A stretch of DNA of 50,501 bases from Methanoregula sp. (GCA_026394605.1 JAPKXY010000013.1:1-50501); one strand, 5' to 3'; positions 1 to 9,283 are shown, numbered from the stretch's first letter. Numbers and translations are program-made. The notes: generated by a model not told the origin, from the letters alone.

Positions 1-1
1 G

Positions 2-943
2 AGTCCCGAGAGTATGGACGATGCGCCCACCTTCTATGACAATCCGGCGTTTGTAAAACCCTTCGAGTTCCTCATGCAGGTCGTCAGTCCGCCAAAATAC
101 AGTGAGGTTGATCCGAGCCCCATCATGGCTCTCTTCTTCCCGATCTTCTTCGGTCTCATGGTCGGGGATATCGCGTATGGCGCCATCATCCTTGTATTTG
201 CCCTTGTCATGAAGAAAATCTACAAGCAGTTCATCTGGCTCCAGCACATGATGAATATCCTTATCATCTCATCCATCCCGAGCATCTTCTTCGGTTTTAT
301 ATATGGCGAATTTTTCGGGGATTTCGGTGAGAAAATGGGCTGGATACATCCGGTCCACCTTCTCGGGATTACCTGGAACAGGCTTGATGCGATGATTCCC
401 CTGCTTGGGCTTGCCATAGCGGTCGGCGTATTCCACGTGTTCCTCGGTCTCATTCTGGGAATTATCAATGCTCTTGCCAAGAAGAGTAAAAAGCACGCCA
501 TTGAAAAGGCGGGAATGATCGTTGCGATCTCCGGGCTGCTCCTTGTTATCCTAGCCGCGGCAAAAATGGTCCCGGAGATCCTCCTCCAGCCCGGGATCGT
601 GCTGATCCTCATCGCGCTGCCCCTGATCATTTATGGGGGAGGGTTCTTCGGTGTATTCGAGGTCATGAGCACAGTGGGCAATATCCTCTCATATGCACGT
701 ATCATGGCGATCGGCATGGCATCGGTGATCCTCGCGCTGGTCGCAAACGAGCTCGGAGGTATGATGGATATCGCTATTGTAGGCTTTCTAATTGCCGCCC
801 TGCTGCATGCATTGAATATCATCCTTGCGATGTTCAGCCCCTTCCTGCACTCCTTCAGGTTACATGTGGTGGAATTCAATTCAAAATTTTATGAGGGCGG
901 GGGGAGGATGTACAAACCATTCAGAAAAGAAAAAAAAGGGTGA
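2..943 (+). CDS. atpI: A1AO ATP synthase subunit I/a (C-terminal part)
   Basis: Membrane stator subunit of the archaeal ATP synthase that forms the ion half-channels next to the proteolipid ring. The gene is cut by the window start: the frame is open to base 2, and about 313 of the family's roughly 650 residues are visible. The piece opens with the conserved stretch PPKYSEVDPSPI, followed by FFPIFFGLMVGDIAYG, then about seven hydrophobic helices. The segment ILSYARIMAIGMAS near the C-terminus carries the Arg expected to face the proteolipid carboxylate. It is the first visible gene of the I-K-E-C-F-A-B-D operon, all on the plus strand. The remaining N-terminal domain should lie upstream. Identification is firm; the true start is outside the window. 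Confidence 0.95.
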   Translation, partial: SPESMDDAPTFYDNPAFVKPFEFLMQVVSPPKYSEVDPSPIMALFFPIFFGLMVGDIAYGAIILVFALVMKKIYKQFIWLQHMMNILIISSIPSIFFGFIYGEFFGDFGEKMGWIHPVHLLGITWNRLDAMIPLLGLAIAVGVFHVFLGLILGIINALAKKSKKHAIEKAGMIVAISGLLLVILAAAKMVPEILLQPGIVLILIALPLIIYGGGFFGVFEVMSTVGNILSYARIMAIGMASVILALVANELGGMMDIAIVGFLIAALLHALNIILAMFSPFLHSFRLHVVEFNSKFYEGGGRMYKPFRKEKKG

Positions 944-1038
944 TAAGCCGATGAAACGAACGTGGAGCATGGTACAGGTATGGCAAGCGTTCTGTATGAG
1001 ATTTGAAAAGATTAATTAAATGCTAAATGAATTTAACG

Positions 1039-1047
1039 GTTATAAAA
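1039..1047 (+). promoter_or_regulatory. Possible internal TATA element upstream of atpK
   Basis: In the 121-base gap between atpI and atpK, an AT-rich TTATAAAA-like element lies about 22 bases before the atpK ATG. Most other genes of this operon overlap or nearly touch, so a gap with a TATA-like sequence just before the proteolipid gene suggests an extra promoter. This is inference from spacing and composition only. Confidence 0.35.
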
Positions 1048-1064
1048 AAAGGGTATTGATAAAA

Positions 1065-1283
1065 ATGGCAGACTGGAGTATTCCTATTGGGGCAGGCATT
1101 GCATTTGGAGTAGGTGCACTTGGAACGGCATGGGCGCAATCAAAAATCGGGACAGCCGGGGCCGGGACCATTGCCGAACGGCCGGAGACTTTTGGTTACA
1201 TGGTTATTCTGGAGGCGATTCCCGAGACTCTCGTCATCCTGGGCTTTGTCGTTGCGGCAATGATCATCATTATGGTGAAGTGA
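1065..1283 (+). CDS. atpK: A1AO ATP synthase proteolipid subunit K/c
   Basis: Rotor ring proteolipid. I place the start at the ATG at 1065, giving 72 residues that begin MADWSIP. An in-frame ATG at 1020 would add an unlikely basic leader (MLNEFNGYKKRVLIK). There are two transmembrane hairpin helices joined by a polar loop (SKIGTAGAGTIAERPET). The second helix holds the PET motif (AIPETLVILG), whose Glu54 is the expected ion-binding carboxylate; Glu50 lies one turn earlier. The length is a normal two-helix c subunit, not a duplicated form. It is flanked by unusually large gaps on both sides (121 and 151 bases) in an otherwise compact operon, which fits separate expression control for a subunit needed in many copies. 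Confidence 0.95.
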   Translation: MADWSIPIGAGIAFGVGALGTAWAQSKIGTAGAGTIAERPETFGYMVILEAIPETLVILGFVVAAMIIIMVK

Positions 1284-1302
1284 ACGTATATCACGACCGC
1301 AA

Positions 1303-1353
1303 CCGGGGAATTTACCGTGATGCACGGGAAATGACGGACCAGGCATTCCCCGG
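1303..1353 (+). promoter_or_regulatory. Intercistronic stem-loop after atpK
   Basis: A perfect 9-bp inverted repeat, CCGGGGAAT (1303-1311) and ATTCCCCGG (1345-1353), encloses a second perfect hairpin, CCGTG-atg-CACGG (1315-1327). It sits 20 bases after the atpK stop and 80 bases before atpE, and is not followed by a T-tract. An RNA stabiliser, a processing site or a partial attenuator are all possible. The pairing is seen directly; the role is inferred. Confidence 0.5.
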
Positions 1354-1434
1354 GAACGGAAGCACCTAGAGGGACTTTGATAACGGATGTGGTGGGATTG
1401 AATCGGGAAGTCCATAACAGAAGCAGGTGGCACT

Positions 1435-2031
1435 ATGCCGTATGAGCAGTTGATAGAATCGGTGGAGGTAAGCGCCAAAGAAAAGATCAGTGAACTCAAG
1501 GAAAAAACATACAGAGAAGCGACTGAGATAACAAAGGAGGCGGAATCAAAGGACGAAAGTATCCGGATGAGATATCTTGAAGCGGTCAATAAAGCTGTGG
1601 AAATTGAGAGAAACGAGGCTATTGTCAAGATCAAAGAAGAAACCAGGATGAAGTTGATCCGCGTCAAGGATGAAATGTATCAGAAGGCCTTTTCTGAAGC
1701 CAAAGCGATTCTCTCACCGGCAAGGGAGAATGCAAATTACGAGAACAGTTTCAGAAAAATGTTAAAAGAGGCAGCTGCCGAACTGGCAGGGGAGGAAATA
1801 CGGCTCCACATAGATAAACGCGATGAGAACCTCTGTAAAAAATTGTTGCCTGAACTCCATCTGAACTGCGAGATCGCCACCGATTTGACCTGCGCGGGAG
1901 GGTTGAATGCGAGCACGAAGGATGAAAGATTCATCGTATTCAACACGATCGAGTCGAGGTTTGAGAGAGCAAAAGCGCTCCTGAGATCAGAAATTTTTGC
2001 TACACTCTATGGTGATCAGGGTGGACTTTGA
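1435..2031 (+). CDS. atpE: A1AO ATP synthase subunit E
   Basis: Peripheral stalk subunit that joins the catalytic head to subunit I. The protein is 198 residues, normal for the family. The first ~110 residues are a highly charged helix rich in Glu and Lys (KEKISELKEKTYREATEI), typical of the stalk coiled coil. The rest is the globular head-binding domain, with the conserved ending FNTIESRFERAKALLRSEI. The start is supported by AGGTGG five bases before the ATG. The 3' end overlaps the start of atpC. Confidence 0.95.
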   Translation: MPYEQLIESVEVSAKEKISELKEKTYREATEITKEAESKDESIRMRYLEAVNKAVEIERNEAIVKIKEETRMKLIRVKDEMYQKAFSEAKAILSPARENANYENSFRKMLKEAAAELAGEEIRLHIDKRDENLCKKLLPELHLNCEIATDLTCAGGLNASTKDERFIVFNTIESRFERAKALLRSEIFATLYGDQGGL

Positions 2032-3070
2032 ATATGTGAATGCCCGGGTTAGAGGTATGAAGAGTCGACTCCTCAGCACTTCAGTACTCGAGTCCCTGAT
2101 CCTCAAGCCGGATGTCGAATCGATCATCGCCGTGCTGGAAAATACAGCTTACAAAGAGGAGATAGAAAGGGCAAGCATCCAGTATTCCGGATTAATGTGC
2201 ATCGAAGTTGCCTTAAGAAAGGATTTTACCAACGCATTCAGGAAAATTTTCAATATGGTAGAGGGAGAGAACGCCGAGAAGTATGTAAAAGTTTTGCTGA
2301 ACCGGTGGGATGTCCAGAACATCAAGACTATCCTGCGGGGAAAGAATGTCCATATGATACCGGCGGAGATTCTGGAGTGCCTGGTCCCGGCAGGGAAGCT
2401 TGATGACACCACGCTGATAGAACTGATAAAGCAGCCAGACGTCAAAGCTGTGATTGATCTCCTTGCAACGTGGGGGATCGAATATGCAGAGCCACTGACC
2501 CGGAATTTCAAGGAATACACGGAAAAGAGGGATCTTGCCATTCTTGAGATTGCCATAGACAAGTTTCGCTATGAAAATGCCATAGATGCGGTGAAGGGGG
2601 ACTCGTATGATGATCGCATCATACGGGAGATGATCGCAATAGAAATTGATGTGACCAATATAAAAACTGTGCTGAAAATGATAAGGGATAAAATTGATAT
2701 CGAGGAGGCACAGACATGCCTGATAAATGGCGGGAGCAAACTGGATATCAAAAGGCTGCTTGCCATGATCCGAACAGGGACGATTGAGGGAGCAATCAAG
2801 CACCTTGGTACCACACCATACAATTTCCTCTTAAAACTTCCCCAAGAAGCGTTCAGGGCAGGAAAAATTTCGGTATTTGAGAGAGAACTGGAAAAATATC
2901 TGGTAAAAAAAGGGATCAGCAAGTTCTTTGGCGATCCCCTGAGTATCGCCATTATTGTCGGATACTTGGCGGCAAAATACAACGAGTCCACCAACATCAG
3001 GATCATTGCAAGGTGCAAGACTGCGGATTTTACGGAAAAGGAACTCAGGGAGGAACTGATCTATGTATAA
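2021..3070 (+). CDS. atpC: A1AO ATP synthase subunit C (central stalk socket)
   Basis: Central stalk socket that couples the proteolipid ring to the D/F shaft. The N-terminus DFEYVNARVRGMKSRLL is the conserved family opening. The start is ambiguous. GTG at 2021 has GGTGATC at 2011-2017, a perfect complement to the 16S 3' end but only three bases away; ATG at 2009 would add MVIR and has no Shine-Dalgarno. I prefer the GTG, which gives 349 residues and overlaps atpE by 11 bases. The protein is all-helical with three similar sub-domains, as expected. It overlaps atpF by 8 bases. Confidence 0.93.
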   Translation: MDFEYVNARVRGMKSRLLSTSVLESLILKPDVESIIAVLENTAYKEEIERASIQYSGLMCIEVALRKDFTNAFRKIFNMVEGENAEKYVKVLLNRWDVQNIKTILRGKNVHMIPAEILECLVPAGKLDDTTLIELIKQPDVKAVIDLLATWGIEYAEPLTRNFKEYTEKRDLAILEIAIDKFRYENAIDAVKGDSYDDRIIREMIAIEIDVTNIKTVLKMIRDKIDIEEAQTCLINGGSKLDIKRLLAMIRTGTIEGAIKHLGTTPYNFLLKLPQEAFRAGKISVFERELEKYLVKKGISKFFGDPLSIAIIVGYLAAKYNESTNIRIIARCKTADFTEKELREELIYV

Positions 3071-3383
3071 ATTCGTCGTGGTTACCGATCCGGATACGGC
3101 ACCAGGGTTCAGGCTTGCTGGTGTGGATGTACTCGAGGCTTCAAGTCTGGATGAGGCAAAAAAGATCATTTCTCCCCTGATATATAAGGACGACACGGGG
3201 ATCGTTGCGATAAATGAGGACTTCATGGCCGTGCTTGATGAAAAGCTGCTGGACAAGATCGCGAAGACGTACCGACCGATTATCATTCCAATTCCTTCCA
3301 AGGCAAAGGGCGTCGACAGAGCAAGTTACATCGAGCGGTTGCTGCGAAGGGCGATTGGATACAACATCGTGTTGAGGAGATAG
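3063..3383 (+). CDS. atpF: A1AO ATP synthase subunit F
   Basis: Small central shaft subunit that binds subunit D inside the A3B3 head. The protein is 106 residues, the usual size, with a Rossmann-like N-terminal half ([19 protein letters not shown]) and a C-terminal helix holding charged residues ([18 protein letters not shown]). A GGGAGG Shine-Dalgarno lies just before the start, inside the end of atpC. The overlap with atpC suggests coupled translation. The gene ends five bases before atpA. Confidence 0.95.
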   Translation: MYKFVVVTDPDTAPGFRLAGVDVLEASSLDEAKKIISPLIYKDDTGIVAINEDFMAVLDEKLLDKIAKTYRPIIIPIPSKAKGVDRASYIERLLRRAIGYNIVLRR

Positions 3384-3388
3384 GGGTT

Positions 3389-5128
3389 ATGATTACTGGG
3401 GGTTTATCAAGAATATCGGGTCCTGTTGTCCATGTTCATCATATGAGAGGATCGAGGATGTATGATGTGGTGAAGGTGGGTCCTGAAGAGCTGAACGGGG
3501 AGATCATACGGCTGGACGGGGATCTTGCGGTCGTCCAAGTGTATGAGGACACCTCCGGGCTGAAGATCGGTGAGGCGGTGGTGAACACGGAAAACCCGCT
3601 CTCCGTTGAGCTGGGTCCCGGCTTGCTCTCCTCAATTTATGACGGCATACAGAGACCTCTGCCGGTACTGATGAAAAAGAGCGGGAGTTTCATCTCCCGG
3701 GGCATCTCCGTTCCCGGGCTGGACAAGGAAAAGAAGTGGGAGTTTGTCGCAACCGCCAAAAAGGGAGATCGGGTCTCCGGCGGGGACATAATCGGGACAG
3801 TGAAGGAGTTCCACATCGAGCACAGGGTCATGGTCTCCCCCAATGTATCCGGAACCATAAAAGAGATCAAGAGCGGGGCGTTTACGGTCGAAGAACCCGT
3901 CTGCATTCTGGAAGATGGCACACCCGTAACGATGATGCAGAGATGGCCTGTGAGGAGAGGGAGACCCTACAGGAAAAAGCAGGACCCGAAGCTCCTCCTC
4001 GTCACCGGGCAGAGAGTCTTTGACAGCATATTCCCTGTGGCAAAGGGCGGAACAGCCATGATCCCCGGCGGTTTCGGCACCGGAAAGACTGTGGCGGAAC
4101 AGACCCTTGCAAAATGGTCAGATACGCAGATTGTCGTGTATATCGGGTGCGGGGAGAGGGGAAATGAAATGACCGACGTCCTCTCGGAATTTCCCGAACT
4201 CGTGGATCCCCGGACAAACAGGCCCCTGATCCAGAGGACGATTCTCATCGCGAACACCTCAAATATGCCTGTGGCGGCAAGGGAAGCCTCAATCTATACA
4301 GGAATCACCATGGGAGAGTACTACCGCGACATGGGGTACGACGTTGCCCTGATGGCAGATTCCACGTCGCGGTGGGGGGAGGCGTTGAGGGAAGTCTCCG
4401 GCAGGCTGGAGGAGATGCCCGGAGAGGAAGGGTATCCCGCCTACCTTGCGACGAGGCTGGCGGCGTTCTATGAGCGTGCCGGAAGGGTGGTCTGCCTTGG
4501 ATCCGATGGGCGGATAGGATCCATCACGGTCGTCGGTGCCGTCTCCCCGCCGGGAGGGGACTTCTCGGAACCGATCACCCAGAACACCCTGAGGATCGCA
4601 GGAACCTTCTGGGCGCTGGACACGAGCCTTGCATACCGGCGACATTTCCCGTCAGTGAACTGGATAAAGAGTTACTCGCTCTATCTGGACAGCATCCAGG
4701 ACTGGTTTGTAAAAAGCGGGTTTGTTGACTGGAAGGAGATGAGGGACAGGACAATGTACCTGCTGCAGAAGGAGATCGAACTGCAGGAGATCGTGCAGCT
4801 GGTGGGTCCTGATGCCTTGCCGGAGAGCGAGAAGGCGATCCTTGAGGTGACCAGAATGATCAGGGAGGACTTCCTCCAGCAGAGCGCCTATGACAAGATC
4901 GACTCCTTCTGTCCCCTTGAAAAGCAGTACTGGATGCTCAAGGTCATCCTCACGTTCTATGACCGGACCAGCGAAGCGATGGGCAAGGGGGTATCCCTGA
5001 ATAAGATCATGAAACTGCCGCTGAAAGAGGAGATCGGGAGGATGAAGGAGCGTGCGGAAGTAGAAGGCATCAAGAGTATCATCGACGAGATAAATAAGAG
5101 CGTGGCAACCCTGGTGGTGGAGCTATGA
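3389..5128 (+). CDS. atpA: A1AO ATP synthase catalytic subunit A
   Basis: Catalytic subunit, 579 residues. The P-loop GGFGTGKT is near residues 227-234. An insertion region (residues ~110-200) typical of archaeal and vacuolar A subunits precedes it. The catalytic stretch [13 protein letters not shown] and the segment [14 protein letters not shown] are present. I see no intein, although A subunits sometimes carry one. The start ATG follows a G-rich Shine-Dalgarno. The stop overlaps the atpB start as ATGA, which implies translational coupling and equal synthesis of A and B. Confidence 0.97.
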   Translation: MITGGLSRISGPVVHVHHMRGSRMYDVVKVGPEELNGEIIRLDGDLAVVQVYEDTSGLKIGEAVVNTENPLSVELGPGLLSSIYDGIQRPLPVLMKKSGSFISRGISVPGLDKEKKWEFVATAKKGDRVSGGDIIGTVKEFHIEHRVMVSPNVSGTIKEIKSGAFTVEEPVCILEDGTPVTMMQRWPVRRGRPYRKKQDPKLLLVTGQRVFDSIFPVAKGGTAMIPGGFGTGKTVAEQTLAKWSDTQIVVYIGCGERGNEMTDVLSEFPELVDPRTNRPLIQRTILIANTSNMPVAAREASIYTGITMGEYYRDMGYDVALMADSTSRWGEALREVSGRLEEMPGEEGYPAYLATRLAAFYERAGRVVCLGSDGRIGSITVVGAVSPPGGDFSEPITQNTLRIAGTFWALDTSLAYRRHFPSVNWIKSYSLYLDSIQDWFVKSGFVDWKEMRDRTMYLLQKEIELQEIVQLVGPDALPESEKAILEVTRMIREDFLQQSAYDKIDSFCPLEKQYWMLKVILTFYDRTSEAMGKGVSLNKIMKLPLKEEIGRMKERAEVEGIKSIIDEINKSVATLVVEL

Positions 5129-6522
5129 GTCAGGTGAGCCTGCTCACAAAAGAGTGCAAGGCGGTCAACTACGTCTCCGGACCCCTGATCTTTGTCCAGT
5201 ATGTCAAGGGGGTCTCGTTCGGAGAGATCGCAAGAATCGTCCTTCCAAACGGGGATGAGAGGACAGGGCAGGTCCTTGATATCTCGCGGGATCTTGCGGT
5301 CCTACAGGTCTTTGAGGGTACAAGCGGAATCGACAGTAAGGAGACGAGGGTCCGGTTCACAGGACAGCCCCCGATGATCGATGTCTCCATTGACATGCTT
5401 GGAAGGATCTTCAACGGAGTGGGAAAGACCCGGGATGGTGGCCCGGAGGTCATCCAGGAAGTAAGCCTAGATATCAACGGGATGCCGATCAACCCCTATG
5501 CAAGGGACAAACCCGCAGACTTCATCCAGACCGGGATGTCGGCTATTGACGCCCTCAACACCCTTGTCAGGGGTCAGAAGCTCCCGATATTCTCAGGTGC
5601 AGGTCTCCCCGCAAACAAGCTTGCCGCCCAGATCGCCCGCCAGGCAAAGGTGCTCGGGGAAGAGGAGAACTTCGCGGTAGTCTTTGTCGCGATGGGAATT
5701 ACCTACAAGGAAGCATCGTTCTTCATGAGGGACTTTGAAAAGACAGGAGCGCTCGAGCGGGTGGTCTTTTTCATGAACCTTGCCGATGACCCGACCATTG
5801 AGCGGATCGCAACGCCGAGGTGCGCCCTTACGGTTGCCGAATACCTTGCATTCACCCACAACCTGCAAGTCCTTGTCATTTTAACGGACATGACCAACTA
5901 CTGCGAGGCATTGCGGGAAATCTCCACAGCCCGGGAAGAGGTTCCCGGAAGAAGAGGGTATCCCGGATACATGTACACGGACCTTGCTTCAATCTACGAA
6001 CGTGCCGGCAGGATCAAGGGGAAGAAGGGATCGATCACCCAGATCCCCATCCTGACCATGCCGGACGATGATATAACCCATCCGGTGCCGGATCTCACCG
6101 GTTATATCACAGAGGGGCAGATTGTGCTCTCGCGGGACCTCTACAGGAGGGGCGCTGACCCGCCAATAGATGTTCTCCCCTGCCTCTCAAGGCTCATGAA
6201 TCTCGGCATCGGACCGGGAAAAACAAGGGAAGATCACAGGAACGTGGCAGACCAGCTTTATGCCTCGTATGCCTACGGGAGGGATCTGCGGAGGCTGGTT
6301 GCGATCGTTGGTGAGGAGGCGCTGACGGAACTTGACAAGAAGTATCTGAAATTTGCAGATGAATTCGAGAAGAAATTCATCACGCAAGGGGAAGAGAACA
6401 GGAGCCTTGAGCAGACGATGGAGATAGGCTGGGATCTCATGTCCATGCTTCCGGAGGAAGAACTGAAGAGGATAAAGGTGGATTATATCAGGAAGTATCA
6501 TCCTGCGTACAGAAAGGGATGA
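5125..6522 (+). CDS. atpB: A1AO ATP synthase subunit B
   Basis: Non-catalytic nucleotide-binding subunit that alternates with A in the hexameric head, 465 residues. The family's modified P-loop region is seen as [14 protein letters not shown] in place of a classical Walker A. The conserved segments [11 protein letters not shown] (here [11 protein letters not shown]) and [16 protein letters not shown] are present. The start ATG has GGTGGTGGA just upstream and overlaps the atpA stop by four bases. It is followed after three bases by atpD. Confidence 0.97.
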   Translation: MSQVSLLTKECKAVNYVSGPLIFVQYVKGVSFGEIARIVLPNGDERTGQVLDISRDLAVLQVFEGTSGIDSKETRVRFTGQPPMIDVSIDMLGRIFNGVGKTRDGGPEVIQEVSLDINGMPINPYARDKPADFIQTGMSAIDALNTLVRGQKLPIFSGAGLPANKLAAQIARQAKVLGEEENFAVVFVAMGITYKEASFFMRDFEKTGALERVVFFMNLADDPTIERIATPRCALTVAEYLAFTHNLQVLVILTDMTNYCEALREISTAREEVPGRRGYPGYMYTDLASIYERAGRIKGKKGSITQIPILTMPDDDITHPVPDLTGYITEGQIVLSRDLYRRGADPPIDVLPCLSRLMNLGIGPGKTREDHRNVADQLYASYAYGRDLRRLVAIVGEEALTELDKKYLKFADEFEKKFITQGEENRSLEQTMEIGWDLMSMLPEEELKRIKVDYIRKYHPAYRKG

Positions 6523-6525
6523 AGT

Positions 6526-7065
6526 ATGGAGCAGGTAAACCCCACCAGGATGGAGCTCATCAAGAAAAACGCACAGATTAAGCTCGCAGAGCAGGGGAAG
6601 GATCTGCTGCGGGAGAAGATGGATGTACTCATCCGGGAATTCTTCCATATCATGGAGTCGGTCTCGAAATCGCGAGATGAGCTGGAAATCGTTGCCGCCA
6701 CGGCACAGCGCGGGATTGCGGTTCCGGTGATCGAAAAAAAGAGGGTCTCAAAGAGCGTCCTTGAGAGGGGATACAGTATCATAGGGGTGAGCGGGAGGAT
6801 CGACGAGGCAGCTGAAAAGTTTGAGATGGAACTGGATCTGATCATCGAGCTTTCAGAGACTGAGACTTCCCTAAAAAGGCTTGGGGGGGAGATCCAGATA
6901 ACCCGGAGAAGGGTGAACGCCCTTGAGCAGATAATGATCCCCGAATTAAAAAAACAGGCAAAGTATATCAAAAACGCCATTGACGAACGGGAGCGGGAAG
7001 ACCTCTTCCGGTTAAAAAAGGTAAAAAAGATTATCGAACGCAAGAAAAAGGCAGCACAGCAATAG
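6526..7065 (+). CDS. atpD: A1AO ATP synthase subunit D
   Basis: Central rotor shaft, a long antiparallel coiled coil running through the A3B3 head. The N-terminus VNPTRMELIKKNAQIKLAEQ is a clear family signature, and the C-terminal helix RRVNALEQIMIPELKKQ is the second shaft helix. At 179 residues it is somewhat shorter than many family members (about 200-215), through a short C-terminus. It is the last gene of the operon; no atpG follows. A T-rich stretch about 60 bases downstream probably ends transcription. Confidence 0.95.
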   Translation: MEQVNPTRMELIKKNAQIKLAEQGKDLLREKMDVLIREFFHIMESVSKSRDELEIVAATAQRGIAVPVIEKKRVSKSVLERGYSIIGVSGRIDEAAEKFEMELDLIIELSETETSLKRLGGEIQITRRRVNALEQIMIPELKKQAKYIKNAIDEREREDLFRLKKVKKIIERKKKAAQQ

Positions 7066-7091
7066 CCCGCGGACCGACTCCGGCAATCTGG

Positions 7092-7141
7092 TGGGATTAC
7101 CACTATCACTGCATTTCTACATTCCTTTTTATCATTTTTTT
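7092..7141 (+). terminator. Probable end of the ATPase operon
   Basis: A short inverted repeat (TGGT...ACCA near 7090-7105) is followed by T-tracts at 7126-7130 and 7135-7141, 60-75 bases after the atpD stop. Archaeal termination on T-rich DNA fits. Confidence 0.5.
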
Positions 7142-7689
7142 GGTTTTACTGAGTCAGGGTATCTTATCGTTCTAGGTTTACAGCTTGGAATGGAACTTGA
7201 CAAGTTGCAGGTTACAGAATTGAGGGACAGGGAAACATTGCGGAAATAGCCTTTAGTCAGGGTCACAATCATTACAGCCCGATATCCAGTTACCGGTATT
7301 CAAGTCGTATCTTTTGACGCAGGGACACACCCTGTCTCATCTTCCCCTCTATTATAACTCGTGCCGTTTTTTTAGGACAGAAGTCACACCGTATGGCTGG
7401 GTATAATCGTTTTTCCCCTCGTTTTGTCCTTTTGGTCTCTCGCCGTTTAACAACTCTTTTGCCTTACATTTCACCCGCTCTATCCGATCCCTGCACCTAT
7501 TTATCGCTAAGTCCTTCAACCTCTCGATTTTATTGTTGATATCGCGTGCCATAGTGCCAACATCTAATAATTTTCAATGTGTGTAATCCATCAGTGGGTA
7601 GATATACTTTCCCATAGTCGGATAGCGGATTCTATCGTAAGGCACAGCCGGCATTCGGGGACAGCGATTGGATTATCGTGCCCACGATC
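7142..7689. other. Long spacer between atpD and the HEAT genes
   Basis: About 550 bases with no convincing gene. It is AT-richer than its surroundings and contains a short inverted repeat, CAGGG-acaca-CCCTG (about 7320-7334). A minus-strand frame (7352-7552) is listed separately as a weak candidate. I see no tRNA, no long repeats and no transposase-like sequence. Confidence 0.5.
7352..7552 (-). CDS. Possible 66-aa basic helical protein
   Basis: Weak candidate. The translated product starts MARDINNKIERLKDLAI, is rich in Lys, Arg and Glu, and could form an amphipathic helix through residue ~35, with two Cys in the helix (RCRDRIERVKC). No good Shine-Dalgarno and no well placed TATA box precede the ATG. 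It may be a chance frame in a spacer. I do not recognise a family. Confidence 0.25.
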   Translation of the reverse strand: MARDINNKIERLKDLAINRCRDRIERVKCKAKELLNGERPKGQNEGKNDYTQPYGVTSVLKKRHEL

Positions 7690-7697
7690 TTTTTATC
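7690..7697 (+). promoter_or_regulatory. TATA box for the first HEAT gene
   Basis: TTTTTATC lies about 29 bases before the ATG at 7723, the distance expected for a leaderless archaeal transcript. It supports the longer start of the HEAT-repeat gene. Confidence 0.5.
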
Positions 7698-7722
7698 CCC
7701 TTTCCCGCAATAGTAACAAAAG

Positions 7723-8682
7723 ATGACGCCTCCAACCGTTCGTGCTCCCGCCGGCATGAGCCGAACCGCTCTTCTTATCTTTCTTCTGTCCGGAATATCA
7801 TTTTTCAATAATCTCAGGAATGTATTTTCCTCCCGCAATGGTATTATAAAAATGAAAACAGCACGCGATGTCAGGGAGTATGAGGCCGCGGAAGCGCTCG
7901 GGAATATCGGTGATGCTGGTGCAGTAGAGCCCCTGATCTCCGCACTGAAAAACGAGGAAATCAGCGGTGTCCGCTGGAAAGCTGCGGAGGCACTTGCAAT
8001 GATTGGCCCTGCTTCGGTCGCCCCTTTGATCGATGCCTTACAGCACCCGGATGACGATGTGAGGTGGAAGGCGGCAATCGCGCTTGGCGAGATCGGGGAT
8101 CCGCGGGCAGTCGATCCACTTATCCGCTGCCTCTCTGATAAGGACCGTTTTGTCATAGGTCGCGCCGCGCTTGCCCTTGGAATGATCGGGAAACCGGCAG
8201 TTGAACCGCTGATCTGTGGCTTAGAAAAAGGAGACGGCAATCTGCGGTGGGGGGCGGCGATCGCACTCGGCAAGATAAAAGATCCTGATGCAGTTGCACC
8301 CCTCATCCACGCGCTTGCGGACAAATACGAGAACGTCCGTGCCGAAGCTGTTGCCTCGCTAGCTGCCATCGGGAAGCCCGCGATCGCCCCGCTCATCCGG
8401 TTCCTGAAGTATGCCGATGGGACGGCAAGGATCGAAGTGATGAATGCGCTGGGGGAGCTTCAGGCAAACGATGCTATTGAACCGCTGGTTCAGATGCTCG
8501 AAAAGGGAGATGAAGGGGAACGCCGTGCGGTAGCAGAGGCACTCGATGCGATCCTTACCCCCTCGGTGGAACCGCTTGTGAAAAGGTTGTGGAACGGTGA
8601 CGATCGGGAAACCCGCAGAGATGGAACCGGGCACAATCAAAAAGGAAATGATAATGGTAGCGGGAGCAGGGATGACAACTGA
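7723..8682 (+). CDS. HEAT-repeat protein (PBS lyase-like repeats)
   Basis: Scaffold-type protein of 319 residues built of about eight ~31-residue HEAT repeats. Each shows the pattern A..AL..IG followed by AVEPLI..L (for example WKAAEALAMIGPASVAPLI). Repeats start near residue 52. The first ~45 residues are different and contain a hydrophobic run (TALLIFLLSGISF) that could anchor the protein; ATG at 7852 would skip it. A TATA box 29 bases upstream favours the long start. The last ~22 residues are non-repeat and low-complexity (GHNQKGNDNGSGSRDDN), as if the repeat were cut off. The next gene, another HEAT protein, overlaps by 11 bases. Such proteins usually mediate protein contacts; the partner is unknown. 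Confidence 0.85.
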   Translation: MTPPTVRAPAGMSRTALLIFLLSGISFFNNLRNVFSSRNGIIKMKTARDVREYEAAEALGNIGDAGAVEPLISALKNEEISGVRWKAAEALAMIGPASVAPLIDALQHPDDDVRWKAAIALGEIGDPRAVDPLIRCLSDKDRFVIGRAALALGMIGKPAVEPLICGLEKGDGNLRWGAAIALGKIKDPDAVAPLIHALADKYENVRAEAVASLAAIGKPAIAPLIRFLKYADGTARIEVMNALGELQANDAIEPLVQMLEKGDEGERRAVAEALDAILTPSVEPLVKRLWNGDDRETRRDGTGHNQKGNDNGSGSRDDN

Positions 8683-9190
8683 TGAGATGATTAAAAGGCT
8701 TATTTCCGCGTTCAGTGACCCCTCGCTCGATACGCGGCATGATGCAATAAAAAAACTCGCAGCTGCCGGGGAGTCTGCCGTTTCGCCCCTGATCCATACA
8801 TTAGAGGAAGCAATGGATGCCGATCAACGCTGGTACGCCTCGGTGACACTGGCACGGATTGGTGAACCTGCGGTCGGGAGGTTACTGGAAGCGATGAAAG
8901 GATACCATAACAGTGAGTTCCGTAAGTATGCTGCTGCAGCGCTGGGCGTGATCGGCAGTCCTGCTGTAGAATCCCTGATCGAAGCGATGGCAACTGATGA
9001 CCGTGAACTCCGTGGGTTCCTATCGCTTGCTCTCTGCAGGATTGGAACGCCGGCAGTGGAACCTCTCACGCGGCACCTTGAAAACGAGAATGAGATTATC
9101 AAATCCTGTGCCGCACTTACGCTCTGGCAGATGGGTGAGAAGGGAATTGGCGCGATTGTCGAAAACGTGCAGCGCGAAAAAATTAATTAA
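8672..9190 (+). CDS. Second HEAT-repeat protein
   Basis: A 172-residue protein with about four HEAT repeats (YASVTLARIGEPAVGRLLEAM; YAAAALGVIGSPAVESLIEAM; the last degenerate). I chose the ATG at 8672 because it overlaps the previous stop (ATGACAACTGA) and has a G-rich sequence GGGAGCAGGG before it. A GTG at 8597 would give 197 residues. It is in a different frame from the first HEAT gene. A frameshifted single gene is possible, but the N-terminus MTTDEMIKRLISAF looks like a natural start. The two are probably cotranscribed and translationally coupled. Confidence 0.8.
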   Translation: MTTDEMIKRLISAFSDPSLDTRHDAIKKLAAAGESAVSPLIHTLEEAMDADQRWYASVTLARIGEPAVGRLLEAMKGYHNSEFRKYAAAALGVIGSPAVESLIEAMATDDRELRGFLSLALCRIGTPAVEPLTRHLENENEIIKSCAALTLWQMGEKGIGAIVENVQREKIN

Positions 9191-9252
9191 ACCGTGGCAT
9201 CACTTCATGCTTCAATGATCCCATCCTTCTCTCATTGTAATCATAACCGAAC

Positions 9253-9262
9253 AGATAAATCT
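9253..9262 (+). promoter_or_regulatory. TATA box for polC (DP2)
   Basis: AGATAAAT centred near 9257 is 27 bases before the ATG at 9284. It fits a leaderless transcript and decides between three possible starts of the gene. Confidence 0.5.
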
Positions 9263-9283
9263 CTCTGTGCCCATCATTCCGGT

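Noticed and set aside
1020-1064. Longer start of atpK at the ATG at 1020
   Set aside because: It would add a basic, poorly hydrophobic leader before the first membrane helix. The ATG at 1065 gives the normal family length.
7187-7249. A 19-codon plus-strand frame after the ATPase operon (MELDKLQVTELRDRE)
   Set aside because: Too short, no ribosome site, and it lies after the T-tracts that should end the operon.
8597-8682. Joining the two HEAT genes by a frameshift
   Set aside because: The second frame begins with a normal N-terminus and a G-rich site at the overlapping ATG; the repeat phase is not clearly continuous across the joint.
9194-9283. Longer start of DP2 at the GTG at 9194
   Set aside because: The extra residues are His/Cys-rich and unlike the family; the TATA box at 9253-9262 would lie inside the gene.
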